Source of the DNA: an uncultured Propionibacteriaceae bacterium
Lineage (GTDB): Bacteria; Actinomycetota; Actinomycetes; Propionibacteriales; Propionibacteriaceae
Length of the DNA: 64,000 nt
Direction: 5' to 3'
Assembly (NCBI GenBank): GCA_938012815.1
Contig: CALLVV010000031.1
Coordinates: 33,056-97,055 of the forward strand
A program made the translations under genes and the position numbers. Below are positions 26,821 to 36,158 of this stretch, one piece after another. The stretch's first letter is position 1, and every line of letters starts with the position of its first letter. A model generated the notes under the pieces. The model did no database searches and was not told the DNA's origin. It saw only the letters and a list, made by a program, of their open reading frames with translations.

Positions 26821-29079
26821 GTGGCAGACACCGTGGCTCATGCATTGGAAACCCCCGACCTGGAGCAGCCGTACGCGGCGCTCGGCGTGAAGGACGACGA
26901 GTACGCGCGCATCCGGGAGATCCTCGGTCGTCGCCCCACCGGCGCCGAACTGGCGATGTACTCGGTGATGTGGTCGGAGCACTGCTCCTACAAATCCTCG
27001 AAGGTGCACCTGAAGAAATTTGGTGAACTCAGTCAGAACACCCCGCGCGGCCCGCTCCTGGCAGGCATCGGCGAGAACGCCGGTGTCGTCGACATCGGCC
27101 AGGGCTACGCCGTCACGTTCAAGGCGGAATCCCACAACCACCCGAGCTTCGTGGAGCCCTATCAGGGGGCGGCAACCGGTGTCGGGGGCATCGTCCGCGA
27201 CATCCTCGCGATGGGGGCCCGGCCCATCGGGGTGATGGATTCGCTGCGTTTCGGACCGCTCGACGAGGCCGATACCCGCCGTGTTCTGCCCGGTGTTGTC
27301 GCCGGTGTCGGTGGCTACGGCAACTGCCTGGGGTTGCCGAACATCGGCGGCGAAGTGCAGTTCCACAGGACCTATCTCGGCAATCCTCTCGTCAATGCGC
27401 TGTGCGTCGGGGTGCTGCGGCACGAGGACCTGCACCGCGCCCACGCCTCCGGGGTGGGCAACAAGGTGATCCTCTTCGGCGCCGCCACCGGTGGGGACGG
27501 CATCGGTGGGGCATCCATCCTGGCCTCCGAGACCTTCGACGAGACCGGGCCCGCGAAACGCCCCAGCGTGCAGGTCGGCGACCCGTTCATGGAGAAGCTG
27601 CTCATCGAGTGCACCCTCGAATTGTTCAAGGCAGGTGTCATCGTCGGCATCCAGGACTTCGGGGCGGCGGGAATCTCCTGTGCCACCTCGGAGCTGGCCT
27701 CTGCCGGCAACAGCGGCATGTCCATCAACCTCGACCTCGTGCCGCTGCGTGACCCGAACCTCGCCCCCGAGGAGATCCTGATGAGCGAGTCGCAGGAGCG
27801 CATGATGGCGGTGGTGGAACCCAGGAACGTGGAACGTTTCATGGAGATCTGCCGCACATGGGACGTGACGGCCACGGTCATCGGTGAGGTCACCGATGGT
27901 GAGCGGCTCATCATCCATTGGCGCGGTCACTGCGTCGTCGACGTGGATCCCGGCACCGTCGCCCACGAGGGCCCCACCTATCACCGCTCCTACCGCCGTC
28001 CGGAATGGCTGGACCAGGTCAACGCCGACGTCGCGGAGAACCTGCCGCGCGACAACTCCCCCGAAGGGGTGCGCTCCGCGTGGATGAAGGTGATGGCGCA
28101 CGGCAACATCGCCGACAAGTCGTGGGTCACCAACCAGTACGACCGCTATGTGCGCGGGAACTCTGTCCTGGCGCAGCCCGAGGATGCCGGGATGCTGCGG
28201 ATCGATGAGGAAACGGGGCTGGGTATCGCGCTCGCACTCGACGCGAACTCGCGTTTCACCTACCTCAACCCGTACGTCGGGGCGCAGCAGTCGCTGGCCG
28301 AGGCGTACCGCAATGTCGCGGTGACGGGGGCGGAGCCGGTGGCTGTCACCGACTGCCTGAACTTCGGTTCCCCCGAGGACCCGGAGGTGATGTGGAGCTT
28401 CGTCGAGGCCATCCTCGGCCTGGTGGACGCCTGCAAGGAACTGGGCATTCCGGTCACGGGCGGCAACGTCTCCCTGTACAACCAGACCGGAGGAACCCCG
28501 ATCCTGCCCACCCCGACCGTCGGTGTGCTGGGCGTGATCGACGATGTCACGAAGCGGCTGCGCTCGGGGTTCGCGAAGGCCGGTGACGGGATCTGGCTGC
28601 TGGGTTCGGCCCGGGAGGAGCTGTCGGGTTCGATCTGGGCCGACGCCGTCCACGACGGGCACCTGGGGGGTGTTCCGCCACGAGTGGACCTGCGGGCCGA
28701 GGCCGGGCTGGCCAGGGTGATCCGCGACGCGGCCGTGGAACGCCTGATGCGTTCCGCCCACGACATCAGTGAGGGTGGCCTCGCGGTCAGCCTGGTGGAG
28801 TCGGCGCTGCAGGGTGGTTTCGGGTTCACCGTCACACTGCCGGGTGAGGAGCCGACGGTGCAGCTGTTCAGCGAGTCGGCGGCCCGGGCCCTGGTGACCA
28901 TGCCCGAGTCATCGGTGGAGCGGGTGGAATCGTTGTGCCGTGAGAACCGTGTCCCGTTGACGCGGCTCGGTGAGGTCATCGAACCTCTGGAGGCGAACGT
29001 CACCGGTTTGTTGAGCGTCCCGCTGGCGGAGTTCCACAGGGTCTGGTCGCGGCCCGTCCCGGATGCCATGAGGAGCTGA
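26821..29079 (+). CDS. purL: Phosphoribosylformylglycinamidine synthase subunit PurL
   Basis: Catalyses the fourth step of de novo purine synthesis (FGAR to FGAM) with PurQ and PurS. The 752-residue protein is of the small-PurL type. Motifs: [12 protein letters not shown] with the catalytic histidine, [47 protein letters not shown], and the second-half repeat [13 protein letters not shown]...GNVSLYN with HDISEGGL. I favour the GTG at 26821 ([10 protein letters not shown]...), which gives the usual N-terminus. The frame runs back to 26704 just after the tRNA. purQ and purS are not in the window. Confidence 0.96.
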   Translation: MADTVAHALETPDLEQPYAALGVKDDEYARIREILGRRPTGAELAMYSVMWSEHCSYKSSKVHLKKFGELSQNTPRGPLLAGIGENAGVVDIGQGYAVTFKAESHNHPSFVEPYQGAATGVGGIVRDILAMGARPIGVMDSLRFGPLDEADTRRVLPGVVAGVGGYGNCLGLPNIGGEVQFHRTYLGNPLVNALCVGVLRHEDLHRAHASGVGNKVILFGAATGGDGIGGASILASETFDETGPAKRPSVQVGDPFMEKLLIECTLELFKAGVIVGIQDFGAAGISCATSELASAGNSGMSINLDLVPLRDPNLAPEEILMSESQERMMAVVEPRNVERFMEICRTWDVTATVIGEVTDGERLIIHWRGHCVVDVDPGTVAHEGPTYHRSYRRPEWLDQVNADVAENLPRDNSPEGVRSAWMKVMAHGNIADKSWVTNQYDRYVRGNSVLAQPEDAGMLRIDEETGLGIALALDANSRFTYLNPYVGAQQSLAEAYRNVAVTGAEPVAVTDCLNFGSPEDPEVMWSFVEAILGLVDACKELGIPVTGGNVSLYNQTGGTPILPTPTVGVLGVIDDVTKRLRSGFAKAGDGIWLLGSAREELSGSIWADAVHDGHLGGVPPRVDLRAEAGLARVIRDAAVERLMRSAHDISEGGLAVSLVESALQGGFGFTVTLPGEEPTVQLFSESAARALVTMPESSVERVESLCRENRVPLTRLGEVIEPLEANVTGLLSVPLAEFHRVWSRPVPDAMRS

Positions 29080-29085
29080 TTCGTT

Positions 29086-29991
29086 TCACGGGACGGTGGG
29101 CTGCCGGCCGATCTCGTGGATCATCGGGGTGATGTAGGAGTTGTACTTGGCCACCAGGTCGGGATCGTCCAGCAGGCACCACATCCGCAGACGCTGACAC
29201 ACGGCGAGTCGGGTCGCCACGTGGAGCGCTTCTCGCAGATCCGTCGGCGTTCCCCACAACCTCAGGTAGGCGTCCTCGATGATCCGAGTATCTGCACCGA
29301 TGCTCGTCGCGTTGAGGAAGACCGTCCGCATCGTGCAGAACGGATGGCTGATGACCGCGTCGCCCCAGTCGGAGATCACCGGACCGGGGAAGGCGTTACC
29401 GAGATGGAGGTCGTTGTGGTCGATGGCAAGACCCAGGCCTGGATCCACCGACGACCAGCGACGCACCTGATGCTCCATCGCCTGCAGCGCATCCACGCGG
29501 GTTGCGGTGTCGATGTGGGCCGGGTGGTCTGCGGGCAGGCGAGCGAACCAGGCCAGGACATGGTCGAGATTGATGACGGCGTCCTCAGGCCGGTGCAGTT
29601 CCAAGGACAGCGCCGTCAGATCCTCGACGGGTACCGCCTGCTGAATCCGTCCCGCAGCGACGGCCAGTTCCGCAAGGTGTCGGGAATCCTTCGTTGTATC
29701 CCCGGCGGCCAATGTCGCCCCCTGATCCTTGGTGACGAACCAACCGGTCCCGGGATGGACCGCTGTCATTCGTACCACATGCTCGCCGGCGTGGTGTTCC
29801 AACACCTGCCGCAAAGCTGCTTCGCCTCGTAACGCGGGGTGTGCGGCCTTGAACCAGTGGCGACCCGCGTCTGTGGTGACCGTCCAGATTGATCCCCAGC
29901 CTCGCTCCCGGACCACCTTGACCTCAAAGCGTCGGGAAGCGGCGAACACCCCGCGCAGCCACTGCCGGGCCTCATCGTGCCAAGTCATCAC
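29086..29991 (-). CDS. Phosphotransferase enzyme family protein (APH-like kinase fold)
   Basis: A 301-residue protein with the aminoglycoside-phosphotransferase/choline-kinase fold. The N-terminal lobe carries WFKAAHPALRGEAAL (ATP-binding lysine and helix glutamate). The C-terminal lobe has the Brenner-like motif IDHNDLHLGN with catalytic aspartate and asparagine, and the metal aspartate in VISDWGDA. The substrate may be an antibiotic, a sugar or a small alcohol, and resistance cannot be assumed. It is convergent with purL (6 bp between stops). Confidence 0.85.
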   Translation of the reverse strand: MMTWHDEARQWLRGVFAASRRFEVKVVRERGWGSIWTVTTDAGRHWFKAAHPALRGEAALRQVLEHHAGEHVVRMTAVHPGTGWFVTKDQGATLAAGDTTKDSRHLAELAVAAGRIQQAVPVEDLTALSLELHRPEDAVINLDHVLAWFARLPADHPAHIDTATRVDALQAMEHQVRRWSSVDPGLGLAIDHNDLHLGNAFPGPVISDWGDAVISHPFCTMRTVFLNATSIGADTRIIEDAYLRLWGTPTDLREALHVATRLAVCQRLRMWCLLDDPDLVAKYNSYITPMIHEIGRQPTVP

Positions 29992-30036
29992 TGTTCCTGT
30001 TCGGTGTTCGTATCTGAATCGTCCTGGGTTTCGTTT

Positions 30037-30294
30037 CTACTTGGTTCCTTGCCCAGCGAGTGCTGGCTGGGTTGATTCGAGGTCAGCGTAATACGCTGCC
30101 TTGACCTCGGCCGGGGTGTGGTAGCCGAGCCCTTCGTGGAGTTGGGGATCGATGCAGATCCGGAGCTCATTCACGAGTTGCTGCGGAGGCATGGCATTGA
30201 TCATGAGTGTTTCTTGGAACGCGACGACCCGGGTCTTGACCCCCGCAACCAAAGTTTTAGTTTGGTTGCAGAATGACGGCGTGGGTATAAGCAA
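30037..30294 (-). pseudogene. Remnant of an IS3-family transposase (orfB 3' end)
   Basis: The last ~55 codons read LHEGLGYHTPAEVKAAYY and end in QPALAGQG. This matches the C-terminus of IS3-type DDE transposases (the usual H..LGY.TP.E pattern). The catalytic core and inverted repeats are absent, and the upstream 30 residues are unrelated. It is a dead fragment marking past insertion beside the accessory block at 29-36 kb. Confidence 0.6.
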
Positions 30295-30363
30295 CGCCTA
30301 GGTTTGGTTGGAGCATTGGTTCGTAGGTCCAAGCTCAGTTGGATTCACAAAACGCGGGTCAAA

Positions 30364-30651
30364 GCAACGGGGGCAGTTGCTTGGATGCTCTGATCCCGTC
30401 GGGGCCCCCAGGAGGTCCAGGACGTGATGGGTTTCCCGGTACTCCATTCCGTTCCGGCTCGTTCCCCGGTGTTCCAGCCATCCCGTCTCCGGGCATTGCG
30501 GACAAACCGGTTCTTGGCTCTGAAGGGTGTGGACCCGGGCAACGGGCTGGTCGTGTCGAACTCGTGATCTCGTGGACGGGTGCCTTTCGAGGCCAGCTGA
30601 GCAGGATCGCGGTGAAGGCGTCGGACATCTCTCGAACCAGTTCTGTCGGTG
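30364..30651. repeat. Long direct repeat, copy 1
   Basis: About 285 bp that align base for base with 32733-33014 at high identity (long identical blocks around GATGGGTTTCCCGGTACTCC and GTGCTGGTCGTG-like segments). It lies directly upstream of the DUF4132 gene. Read on the minus strand it encodes a possible four-cysteine ribbon (CPQC...CPRC), so it may be the decayed 3' end of a gene. Confidence 0.75.
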
Positions 30652-30672
30652 GGCACCCCTACTCTTTCTGAC

Positions 30673-32607
30673 ATGGCTGGACTCAATGCCCGACCCGACG
30701 GCACCCCGATCCCCGTGCCCGGGGTGACCCGGATGCTCTCCGGGGTTCCGAAGGTGGAAAAACGGCTCGGGGCCTCGTTCCGCCCCGCCAATGCACCCCG
30801 AGAACTTGACCAGTCGCTGCTGGATGCGGCTCCAAGCCGTGGCGCCGCCCTGGCGTGTCTCGTGGCTTGGCACGGCGACGGAGCACTGCCCCAGCTCGAA
30901 TCGGAGTTCACCCATCGAGCGAGGTCGTCGGCGGCTGCCCGGCTGATCACGAGTCTCGGCAGCCGCGCATCCCGGGACGCACTGTTGAGGCATCTCGACA
31001 ACCCTCAGGCGTACATGATGTTCCTCACCAGCGCTCCGCGCTGGCCTTTGGACTCCCTCGAATCCCTCCTGAGGTTGGACCCCAGACGCGGGCAGCGCGC
31101 CGCGGACCTGTTCCAGATCCTCGCTTGGCGCCATCCCGACTCGGTGGAGGCGCTCCGCGACGCCGGCGCCGACTCCCGCCCCATCGATTGGCTGCTGGCC
31201 CCGGAACCGGGCGTTGACGAGGCCGGAACCGAACTGCCCTTCCGTGCGCATGGTGATCTGCCGGACGTTCCGAAGTGGTTCAACCCGATCCGGGCGCCAC
31301 GCCTGGTGCTGGCAGGCACCGGACGGGTCGTTCCCGTCCACCAGGTCGGGGACGTGGTGAGAAACCTGATGGTTGACGAGCACGAGAACACGGCCAGGTG
31401 TTTCACCCGGGCCAGTCTCGCCGCTTTTCTGGCGGATCTGCTGCAGCAGTGGCGGTCCTGCGAGGTCAAGGGAGACGAGTGGGTCCTGACCCGGCAGAGC
31501 ATGGGCGGAGAGGTTAACGCCCGCCTGGTGGCCGTCCTGATCAAGAAATTCTGGCAACGTTCCCGTTTGGGTCGTGTACTCGCGGGAATGGAGGTCTTGG
31601 CCCGGATACGCAGCGAGGTTGCGCTCCTGGAACTGATGGAAATCGCCGGGCATCCCCGGGACCGTGAGCTTGGAGAGCAGGCACGGATCGTTCTGGAGCG
31701 GCTGGCCGAGGAACGGGGAATCAGCATGGAGCAGCTGGCCGAACAGGCCATACCGGACTTGGGCCTCGACGAAAACGGCCGTCTGAGGCTCGACTTCGGT
31801 CCGCGTCAGTTCGAGGTGAGGCTGAACCTCGAACTGACGCCACTGGTGTCGACGGCAGACGGGAAGACCATGAGGACCCTGCCCAGACCGGGCAGGAAGG
31901 ACGACCCCGTGGCGGCAGGGAAGGCCGTTGCGGAGTTCCGGGAGTTCAAGAAACAACTCACCGCCGTGATCCGTTCCCAGACGGACAGACTGGAAATCGC
32001 GATGAGCACCTGCAGGCGTTGGACCCAGGACGAGTTCCGTACCGTCTTCCTGGAACACCCCGTGATGCGGCTGGTGGCGCAGAACCTGATCTGGGCCGCC
32101 CACGATGCCGACGAACGAACGGTGTTGTTCCGCGTCGGCGATGATCTGGGGCTGCTCGACGTCCATGAGGAACCGGTTGCCCTACCGGTGGGGGCCGTCA
32201 TCGGGCTGGCGCATCCCTTGGAGATGTCGAACGAGTGGACTTCCCATTGCATCGATTACCACATGACGCCGCTGGTGGAGCAGGTTGGCCGGAGCAGCTA
32301 CGCGGAGGTTCCGGAGTTCCCCGGCAATCATGTCTGGGGCGAGGCCCTGCTCGGGCTCGGGGCACGCGGCTGGAAACTCCACGGCGACGACAGGGCAGGT
32401 GTGGATGGGCTCCGCCGGGGCCTGAAGGGAGGCTACCTGGATCTACGGATCAGCACTGCCTTCTGGTCCCTTGGCGGCAGCCCGCCCGCCGATCCGGTGC
32501 GTCTGCTGAAGGCCGAGATCATCGGTGAACGCTCCAAGATGGATCCGGTCGAACTCAGCGAAGCCATCCGGGACCTGGTCAGGCTTCCCTGGTGCTCCAA
32601 GAGCTAG
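30673..32607 (+). CDS. DUF4132 domain-containing protein
   Basis: Roughly 645 residues, with start at 30649 (GTG) or the ATG at 30673. The N-terminal two thirds are helical, with repeat-like segments around residues 60-230. The C-terminal third carries the DUF4132 blocks: FREFKKQLTAVIRSQTDRLE, MSTCRRWTQDEFRTVFLEHP, and LIWAAHDADERTVLFRVGDD. GAVIGLAHPLEMS follows. The family includes MolR-like proteins but has no established biochemical role. The gene stands alone between two copies of a long direct repeat, like cargo. Confidence 0.8.
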   Translation: MAGLNARPDGTPIPVPGVTRMLSGVPKVEKRLGASFRPANAPRELDQSLLDAAPSRGAALACLVAWHGDGALPQLESEFTHRARSSAAARLITSLGSRASRDALLRHLDNPQAYMMFLTSAPRWPLDSLESLLRLDPRRGQRAADLFQILAWRHPDSVEALRDAGADSRPIDWLLAPEPGVDEAGTELPFRAHGDLPDVPKWFNPIRAPRLVLAGTGRVVPVHQVGDVVRNLMVDEHENTARCFTRASLAAFLADLLQQWRSCEVKGDEWVLTRQSMGGEVNARLVAVLIKKFWQRSRLGRVLAGMEVLARIRSEVALLELMEIAGHPRDRELGEQARIVLERLAEERGISMEQLAEQAIPDLGLDENGRLRLDFGPRQFEVRLNLELTPLVSTADGKTMRTLPRPGRKDDPVAAGKAVAEFREFKKQLTAVIRSQTDRLEIAMSTCRRWTQDEFRTVFLEHPVMRLVAQNLIWAAHDADERTVLFRVGDDLGLLDVHEEPVALPVGAVIGLAHPLEMSNEWTSHCIDYHMTPLVEQVGRSSYAEVPEFPGNHVWGEALLGLGARGWKLHGDDRAGVDGLRRGLKGGYLDLRISTAFWSLGGSPPADPVRLLKAEIIGERSKMDPVELSEAIRDLVRLPWCSKS

Positions 32608-32732
32608 AAACCCCGTCCTGGGGAGACCGAAGAAGACACAACGTTGCCTCCGGGATGCCTGGGAAGCGACGGATCACGCAGTACTGCGTGCTGCCCCGGC
32701 GTCTTCGCCCGGGCCCGACGAAACGGGATCCA

Positions 32733-33014
32733 CGCAACGGAGGCAGTTGCTTGGATGCTCTGATCCCATCGGGATGCCCAGGAGGTTCAGGACGCGATGG
32801 GTTTCCCGGTACTCCATTCCGTTCCGGCTCGTTCCCCGGTGTTCCAGCCATCCCGTTCCCGGGTTTTGTGGATAAACCGGTTCGTGGCTCTGAAGGGTGT
32901 GGATCCGGGCAATGTGCTGGTCGTGTCGAACTCGTGACCTCGTGGACGGGTGCCTTCGAAGCCGGATGAGTAGGGGAAAGCGTTGGAAATCTTCTGGACC
33001 GGTTCTGTCGGTGG
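32733..33014. repeat. Long direct repeat, copy 2
   Basis: Second copy of the repeat at 30364-30651, 125 bp after the DUF4132 stop. In the minus-strand frame that reads CPQC...CPRC in copy 1, three of the four cysteines are changed here (VYPQNP, CLRC). This indicates decay rather than selection. Confidence 0.75.
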
Positions 33015-33035
33015 CCGGGAACCCCGGGAATACCC

Positions 33036-33069
33036 GGCCGGGTCTCCCGTTGCGTTGGGAAACCCGGCC
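33036..33069 (-). terminator. Hairpin terminator of the M28 peptidase gene
   Basis: An inverted repeat GGCCGGGT...ACCCGGCC, with further internal pairing TCCC/GGGA, lies 12 bp beyond the peptidase stop on its strand. Position and stem support termination. Confidence 0.55.
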
Positions 33070-33080
33070 AGGGGTTGTTC

Positions 33081-34763
33081 TCATGCGTGTGCGGGTGTGG
33101 CCGAGGGTGGCAGGAGGTTCAGGACCAGCGGTGCGACGGCAGAGGCGGTGAGAACGATCGGGACCGCCACGAGGCTTGCCGTCAGGGCCTCCGCCACCAT
33201 CCAGGAGATCGGGGTGAACAGCACCGTGACCGCGAAACACGCCACCGCCGCTGCGATGGGCCTGAGGGATGCCGGCACCAGGCCGGTCAGGGCCAGGGCG
33301 ACCGTGGTCAGCACGAACGGATAGGCGGCCCCGGGCAACAGGATCATGAACAGCACCGAGGAGACGGCGAACATCAGCAACGTCGCCATCGAGGCCTCCC
33401 GACTGAGGCCGTCGCGTCGCCGCTTGAGCAGGAAACGCGTGATCAACGCAGCGGCCAGCAGCGTCGGCACCAGGTACAGCACGGTTCGATAGACCCACGT
33501 GTTGTCCTCAAGGGACGTGAACAGTCCGAAGCTGTTCGCGCCGAACTGGAACAGGAAGGCGGCTCCGGCGGAGACGGCGACGCGCCACGTCAAACCCCAG
33601 GCGGTGCCGGCCACCCGGGACCATCGCACCTTCCTGGCCTGCCGAACCGTTGCGGCGGCCGCCAGTGCGATCGCCACTACGCCGAGAATCACGCCGACCG
33701 TCGCTGGGTAGTGGACGGTGAACCCGCTGAAGACGGGGAAGAAAACCCGGTCCTGACCATCGGTGAGTTGCGGGGTGTCCTGGTCGAAGCTCCAGGCACG
33801 GGTCAGTCCCAGGACCTGATCCCCGTAGTGTTGCAGCGAGGTCAGATCCGAGTACGCGGGCGAATCACTGGCGGTGTGATAGTTCTCGGAATTCCCGATG
33901 GATGCGAAATTGAGACCCGTGAAGCCCTCTTTCAGGTAGATCGACAGGTCGGTGCCGTTCGGCATCATCCGGTAGACGGCGGGCATCAGGGAGGTGGCGA
34001 AGGGACGCGGCGCGTTCTTCAGGAAGAACTCCGTGGCCGCAGCATTCGTGTCGCTGGTCTCGAACATGACCGCCGGGCCGCTGGTGCCGCGTGCCTCGAT
34101 GTTGACGATCAGGTCGACGTTGTCGTAGTCGGTGCGGTGGTGGAGCATCTCGTTCATGGCCCCCAGCAGATTGAGCTCCTCGGCATCGGTGATGACGATC
34201 AGGAGGCTGCGTTCCGGGGTTCTGCCGTCGGCCTTGATGGCGCGCAGCGTCTCGATGATGGTTGCGACCCCGTAGCCGTCGTCCGAGGCACCGGAGGACA
34301 CCCCGGGTTTCGGATCCCAACGCCCATCAGCAGTTTTCTCGAAGTCGACGGCGGAATCGTAGTGGGCGGTGAGCATCATGGTGTCATCGGTTTTCCCGGG
34401 AACCCTGACCACGATGTTCTCGGTGTTCAGCCGTGCGAGGGCTTCAAGGCCGGCTTCGCTGTACTGGGACGTGTGGGTGGCCTCAGACAGAGGCATGGGA
34501 TCGGAATGGATCTCCGGTTGATGTCCGAGGTCCTTGAACATGGTGACGATCTCGTCCCGGGACTTGGCGTGTGCCTCGGTGTGAAGGACGCTGTGGGGTT
34601 CGTCGGCGAAGGTGTCGATCAGCTGTTTGGCGCGATCCGCTGAAAAAGTGGCCGGATCGGAGTCGGCGGACTTCGGGGCCGGGAGAAGGAACAGTGATAC
34701 CGCTGCGATGATGGCGAGCGCGGCTGCCAGGCTCGGAAGCCAGGCGAGAAGTCGTCGGGACAT
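33081..34763 (-). CDS. M28-family metallopeptidase with membrane-spanning C-terminus
   Basis: A 560-residue membrane-anchored aminopeptidase-like protein. One N-terminal membrane helix (residues 5-27) precedes an M28 domain (about 45-330). The zinc ligands are in LTAHYDSAV, GASDDGYGVA, TDAEELNLLG (catalytic and binding glutamates), NIEARG and YHTASDSP. Six or so membrane helices follow (about 350-550). The same layout occurs in the vacuolar membrane protease Pff1 and in bacterial relatives. The active site should face the cell exterior. The hairpin at 33036-33069 follows it. Confidence 0.88.
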   Translation of the reverse strand: MSRRLLAWLPSLAAALAIIAAVSLFLLPAPKSADSDPATFSADRAKQLIDTFADEPHSVLHTEAHAKSRDEIVTMFKDLGHQPEIHSDPMPLSEATHTSQYSEAGLEALARLNTENIVVRVPGKTDDTMMLTAHYDSAVDFEKTADGRWDPKPGVSSGASDDGYGVATIIETLRAIKADGRTPERSLLIVITDAEELNLLGAMNEMLHHRTDYDNVDLIVNIEARGTSGPAVMFETSDTNAAATEFFLKNAPRPFATSLMPAVYRMMPNGTDLSIYLKEGFTGLNFASIGNSENYHTASDSPAYSDLTSLQHYGDQVLGLTRAWSFDQDTPQLTDGQDRVFFPVFSGFTVHYPATVGVILGVVAIALAAAATVRQARKVRWSRVAGTAWGLTWRVAVSAGAAFLFQFGANSFGLFTSLEDNTWVYRTVLYLVPTLLAAALITRFLLKRRRDGLSREASMATLLMFAVSSVLFMILLPGAAYPFVLTTVALALTGLVPASLRPIAAAVACFAVTVLFTPISWMVAEALTASLVAVPIVLTASAVAPLVLNLLPPSATPAHA

Positions 34764-34894
34764 GGAATTCCTTTCGGGGAAAGACGATGTCTCGACGCTA
34801 TTGGCGATTTCAGGGGTGGCGGGACCCGGCCAGCTGGTCTTTCAGTGTCGGGCTAGCCCTACGGGGAACTCCCGGACGCATGGTCACCGCTAGG

Positions 34895-35090
34895 ATCTCC
34901 AGGACGTGATGAGTCATGCAATCCTGTGTGTTGTCCCGGCGTATTGCGTGGCCCGGTATGGAGTGGATTCAAGCAAACCCCCGGTTTGGCCGGGGTGTCG
35001 GTCTGCAGGCCTAGGTTCAGTTGAATCCACGGAGCGCAGCTCCAAGTAACGGAGGCGGTTGCTGTGATGTTGTGACTTCGTTGAGGTCTG
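34895..35090. repeat. Diverged third copy of the long repeat, with a hairpin
   Basis: Segments such as GTTCAGTTGAATCCACG and GTAACGGAGGCGGTTGC correspond to the left part of the repeat near 30310-30400. An upstream part (CCAGGACGTGATGAG) matches its centre. The order is rearranged. It includes a CCCCGG-TTTGG-CCGGGG hairpin (34979-34995). The rest of the 34764-35263 gap shows no gene. Confidence 0.45.
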
Positions 35091-35263
35091 GCGGATTGGG
35101 TGTTCTTCCGGAATTGGCTGAGCCGGGCCGTGACAGCTGGGGCTGTTCGAGTCGAGATCACGGCGTGTATCTTCGGGGACCTGTGACCACGTCGGCTTTC
35201 AACCGCAGGGTGGTTTCGACTCAGCCGTTCGCCGTGCTCGCGGGTTGGCTCAGCCAGCTGCTG

Positions 35264-36004
35264 CTAGGGGTTTCTGGACGGCTCAGCCGATGTCAGGGGA
35301 GAGGTTTCGTCTGCTCGTGGCGCCTTCTTCCCGGCGGCGCTGGTGGACAGGCGCCGGCCTGCCCGCAGCTCGTGGACCATTCCGAAACGTTCGGTGGCGT
35401 GGGGGAGTGCGACCTCCCTCAGGTATCTCACCAGTTCCGTCTCGCCTTTGCGTTCCAGGTGGGCCAGCAGGCTGCTGACGTCGTCGGGGTGACGGTTCTG
35501 GCTGGCCTTCGCCTTGCCCTGGATCTTCTCCACCGCAATCTCGGCCCTGACGATCGCCCGCGCCATTGCGCGCAGCTTCTTCTCGCCGACGGCCTCCAGT
35601 ATCTCGGGCGGTTCCATCCGGGAGGTGAGTTCACGGGCCGCTTCGAGGGCGGCCCCGGGGTCGGCGGTGAAACGGACCTCCCCGGTGACGTGGATGGTGA
35701 TGTAGTCCCAGGTGGGTACGTTCGGGAGGTCCTTGTTGGTGGCGTACCAGGCCGGGGAGACGTAGGCGTCGTCGATGTCGATGATCGCCAGCGCCGGACC
35801 CGTGACGGGTTCGACGGCCTGCGGATTGTTGCGCATCAGGTGCGTCACGAGCACCTGGCCGGTCTCGTGGGTCTCCATGTGGAACGGGACCAAGGTCGCC
35901 TGCGGCCCCGATTCATGGACCGTCACGAGGTTGCCGGCCCGCACCCGGCCGAGCAGCTCGGTCAGGTAATCGTCGGGGATCTCGAAGTGCTGTGCCACGT
36001 ACAC
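35264..36004 (-). CDS. paiB: PaiB-family FMN-binding protein
   Basis: A 246-residue protein of the PaiB family (FMN-binding split barrel). Typical blocks are the N-terminus MYVAQHFEIPDDYL, GNLVTVHESGPQATLVPF, VLVTHLMRNNPQ, SPAWYATNKDLPNVPTWDYI with the usual tryptophans, and GKAKASQNRHPDD. Bacillus PaiB affects protease and sporulation genes, and many homologues are probably FMN-dependent enzymes. A disordered ~35-residue C-terminal tail (RLSTSAAGKKAPRADE) is extra. No clear partner is adjacent. Confidence 0.88.
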   Translation of the reverse strand: MYVAQHFEIPDDYLTELLGRVRAGNLVTVHESGPQATLVPFHMETHETGQVLVTHLMRNNPQAVEPVTGPALAIIDIDDAYVSPAWYATNKDLPNVPTWDYITIHVTGEVRFTADPGAALEAARELTSRMEPPEILEAVGEKKLRAMARAIVRAEIAVEKIQGKAKASQNRHPDDVSSLLAHLERKGETELVRYLREVALPHATERFGMVHELRAGRRLSTSAAGKKAPRADETSPLTSAEPSRNP

Positions 36005-36158
36005 ACCCCGAGCTTAGGCCCTGTAGAAATGGGACGGGGGAATTGCGGCTCAGAGACGTGGCGGCCATGAATGACTCCGTCCTGTCAGGTCTGGTGCCGG
36101 GCCGCGGAGGACTGGGACGCGAACCCCGAAATCACCATGGCCCGTTTCGCCCGGGGTC

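Noticed and set aside
26800..28761. 653-codon minus-strand frame over purL
   Set aside because: Antisense shadow of a clear PurL protein.
29086..29991. Calling the APH-like gene an aminoglycoside resistance gene
   Set aside because: Only the general kinase fold is visible. No subclass-specific residues or resistance context support antibiotic specificity.
30298..32166. 622-codon open frame on the minus strand opposite the DUF4132 gene
   Set aside because: It is the antisense of a gene with recognisable DUF4132 blocks. Composition is that of a GC-rich shadow, and only the part over the repeat reads anything domain-like.
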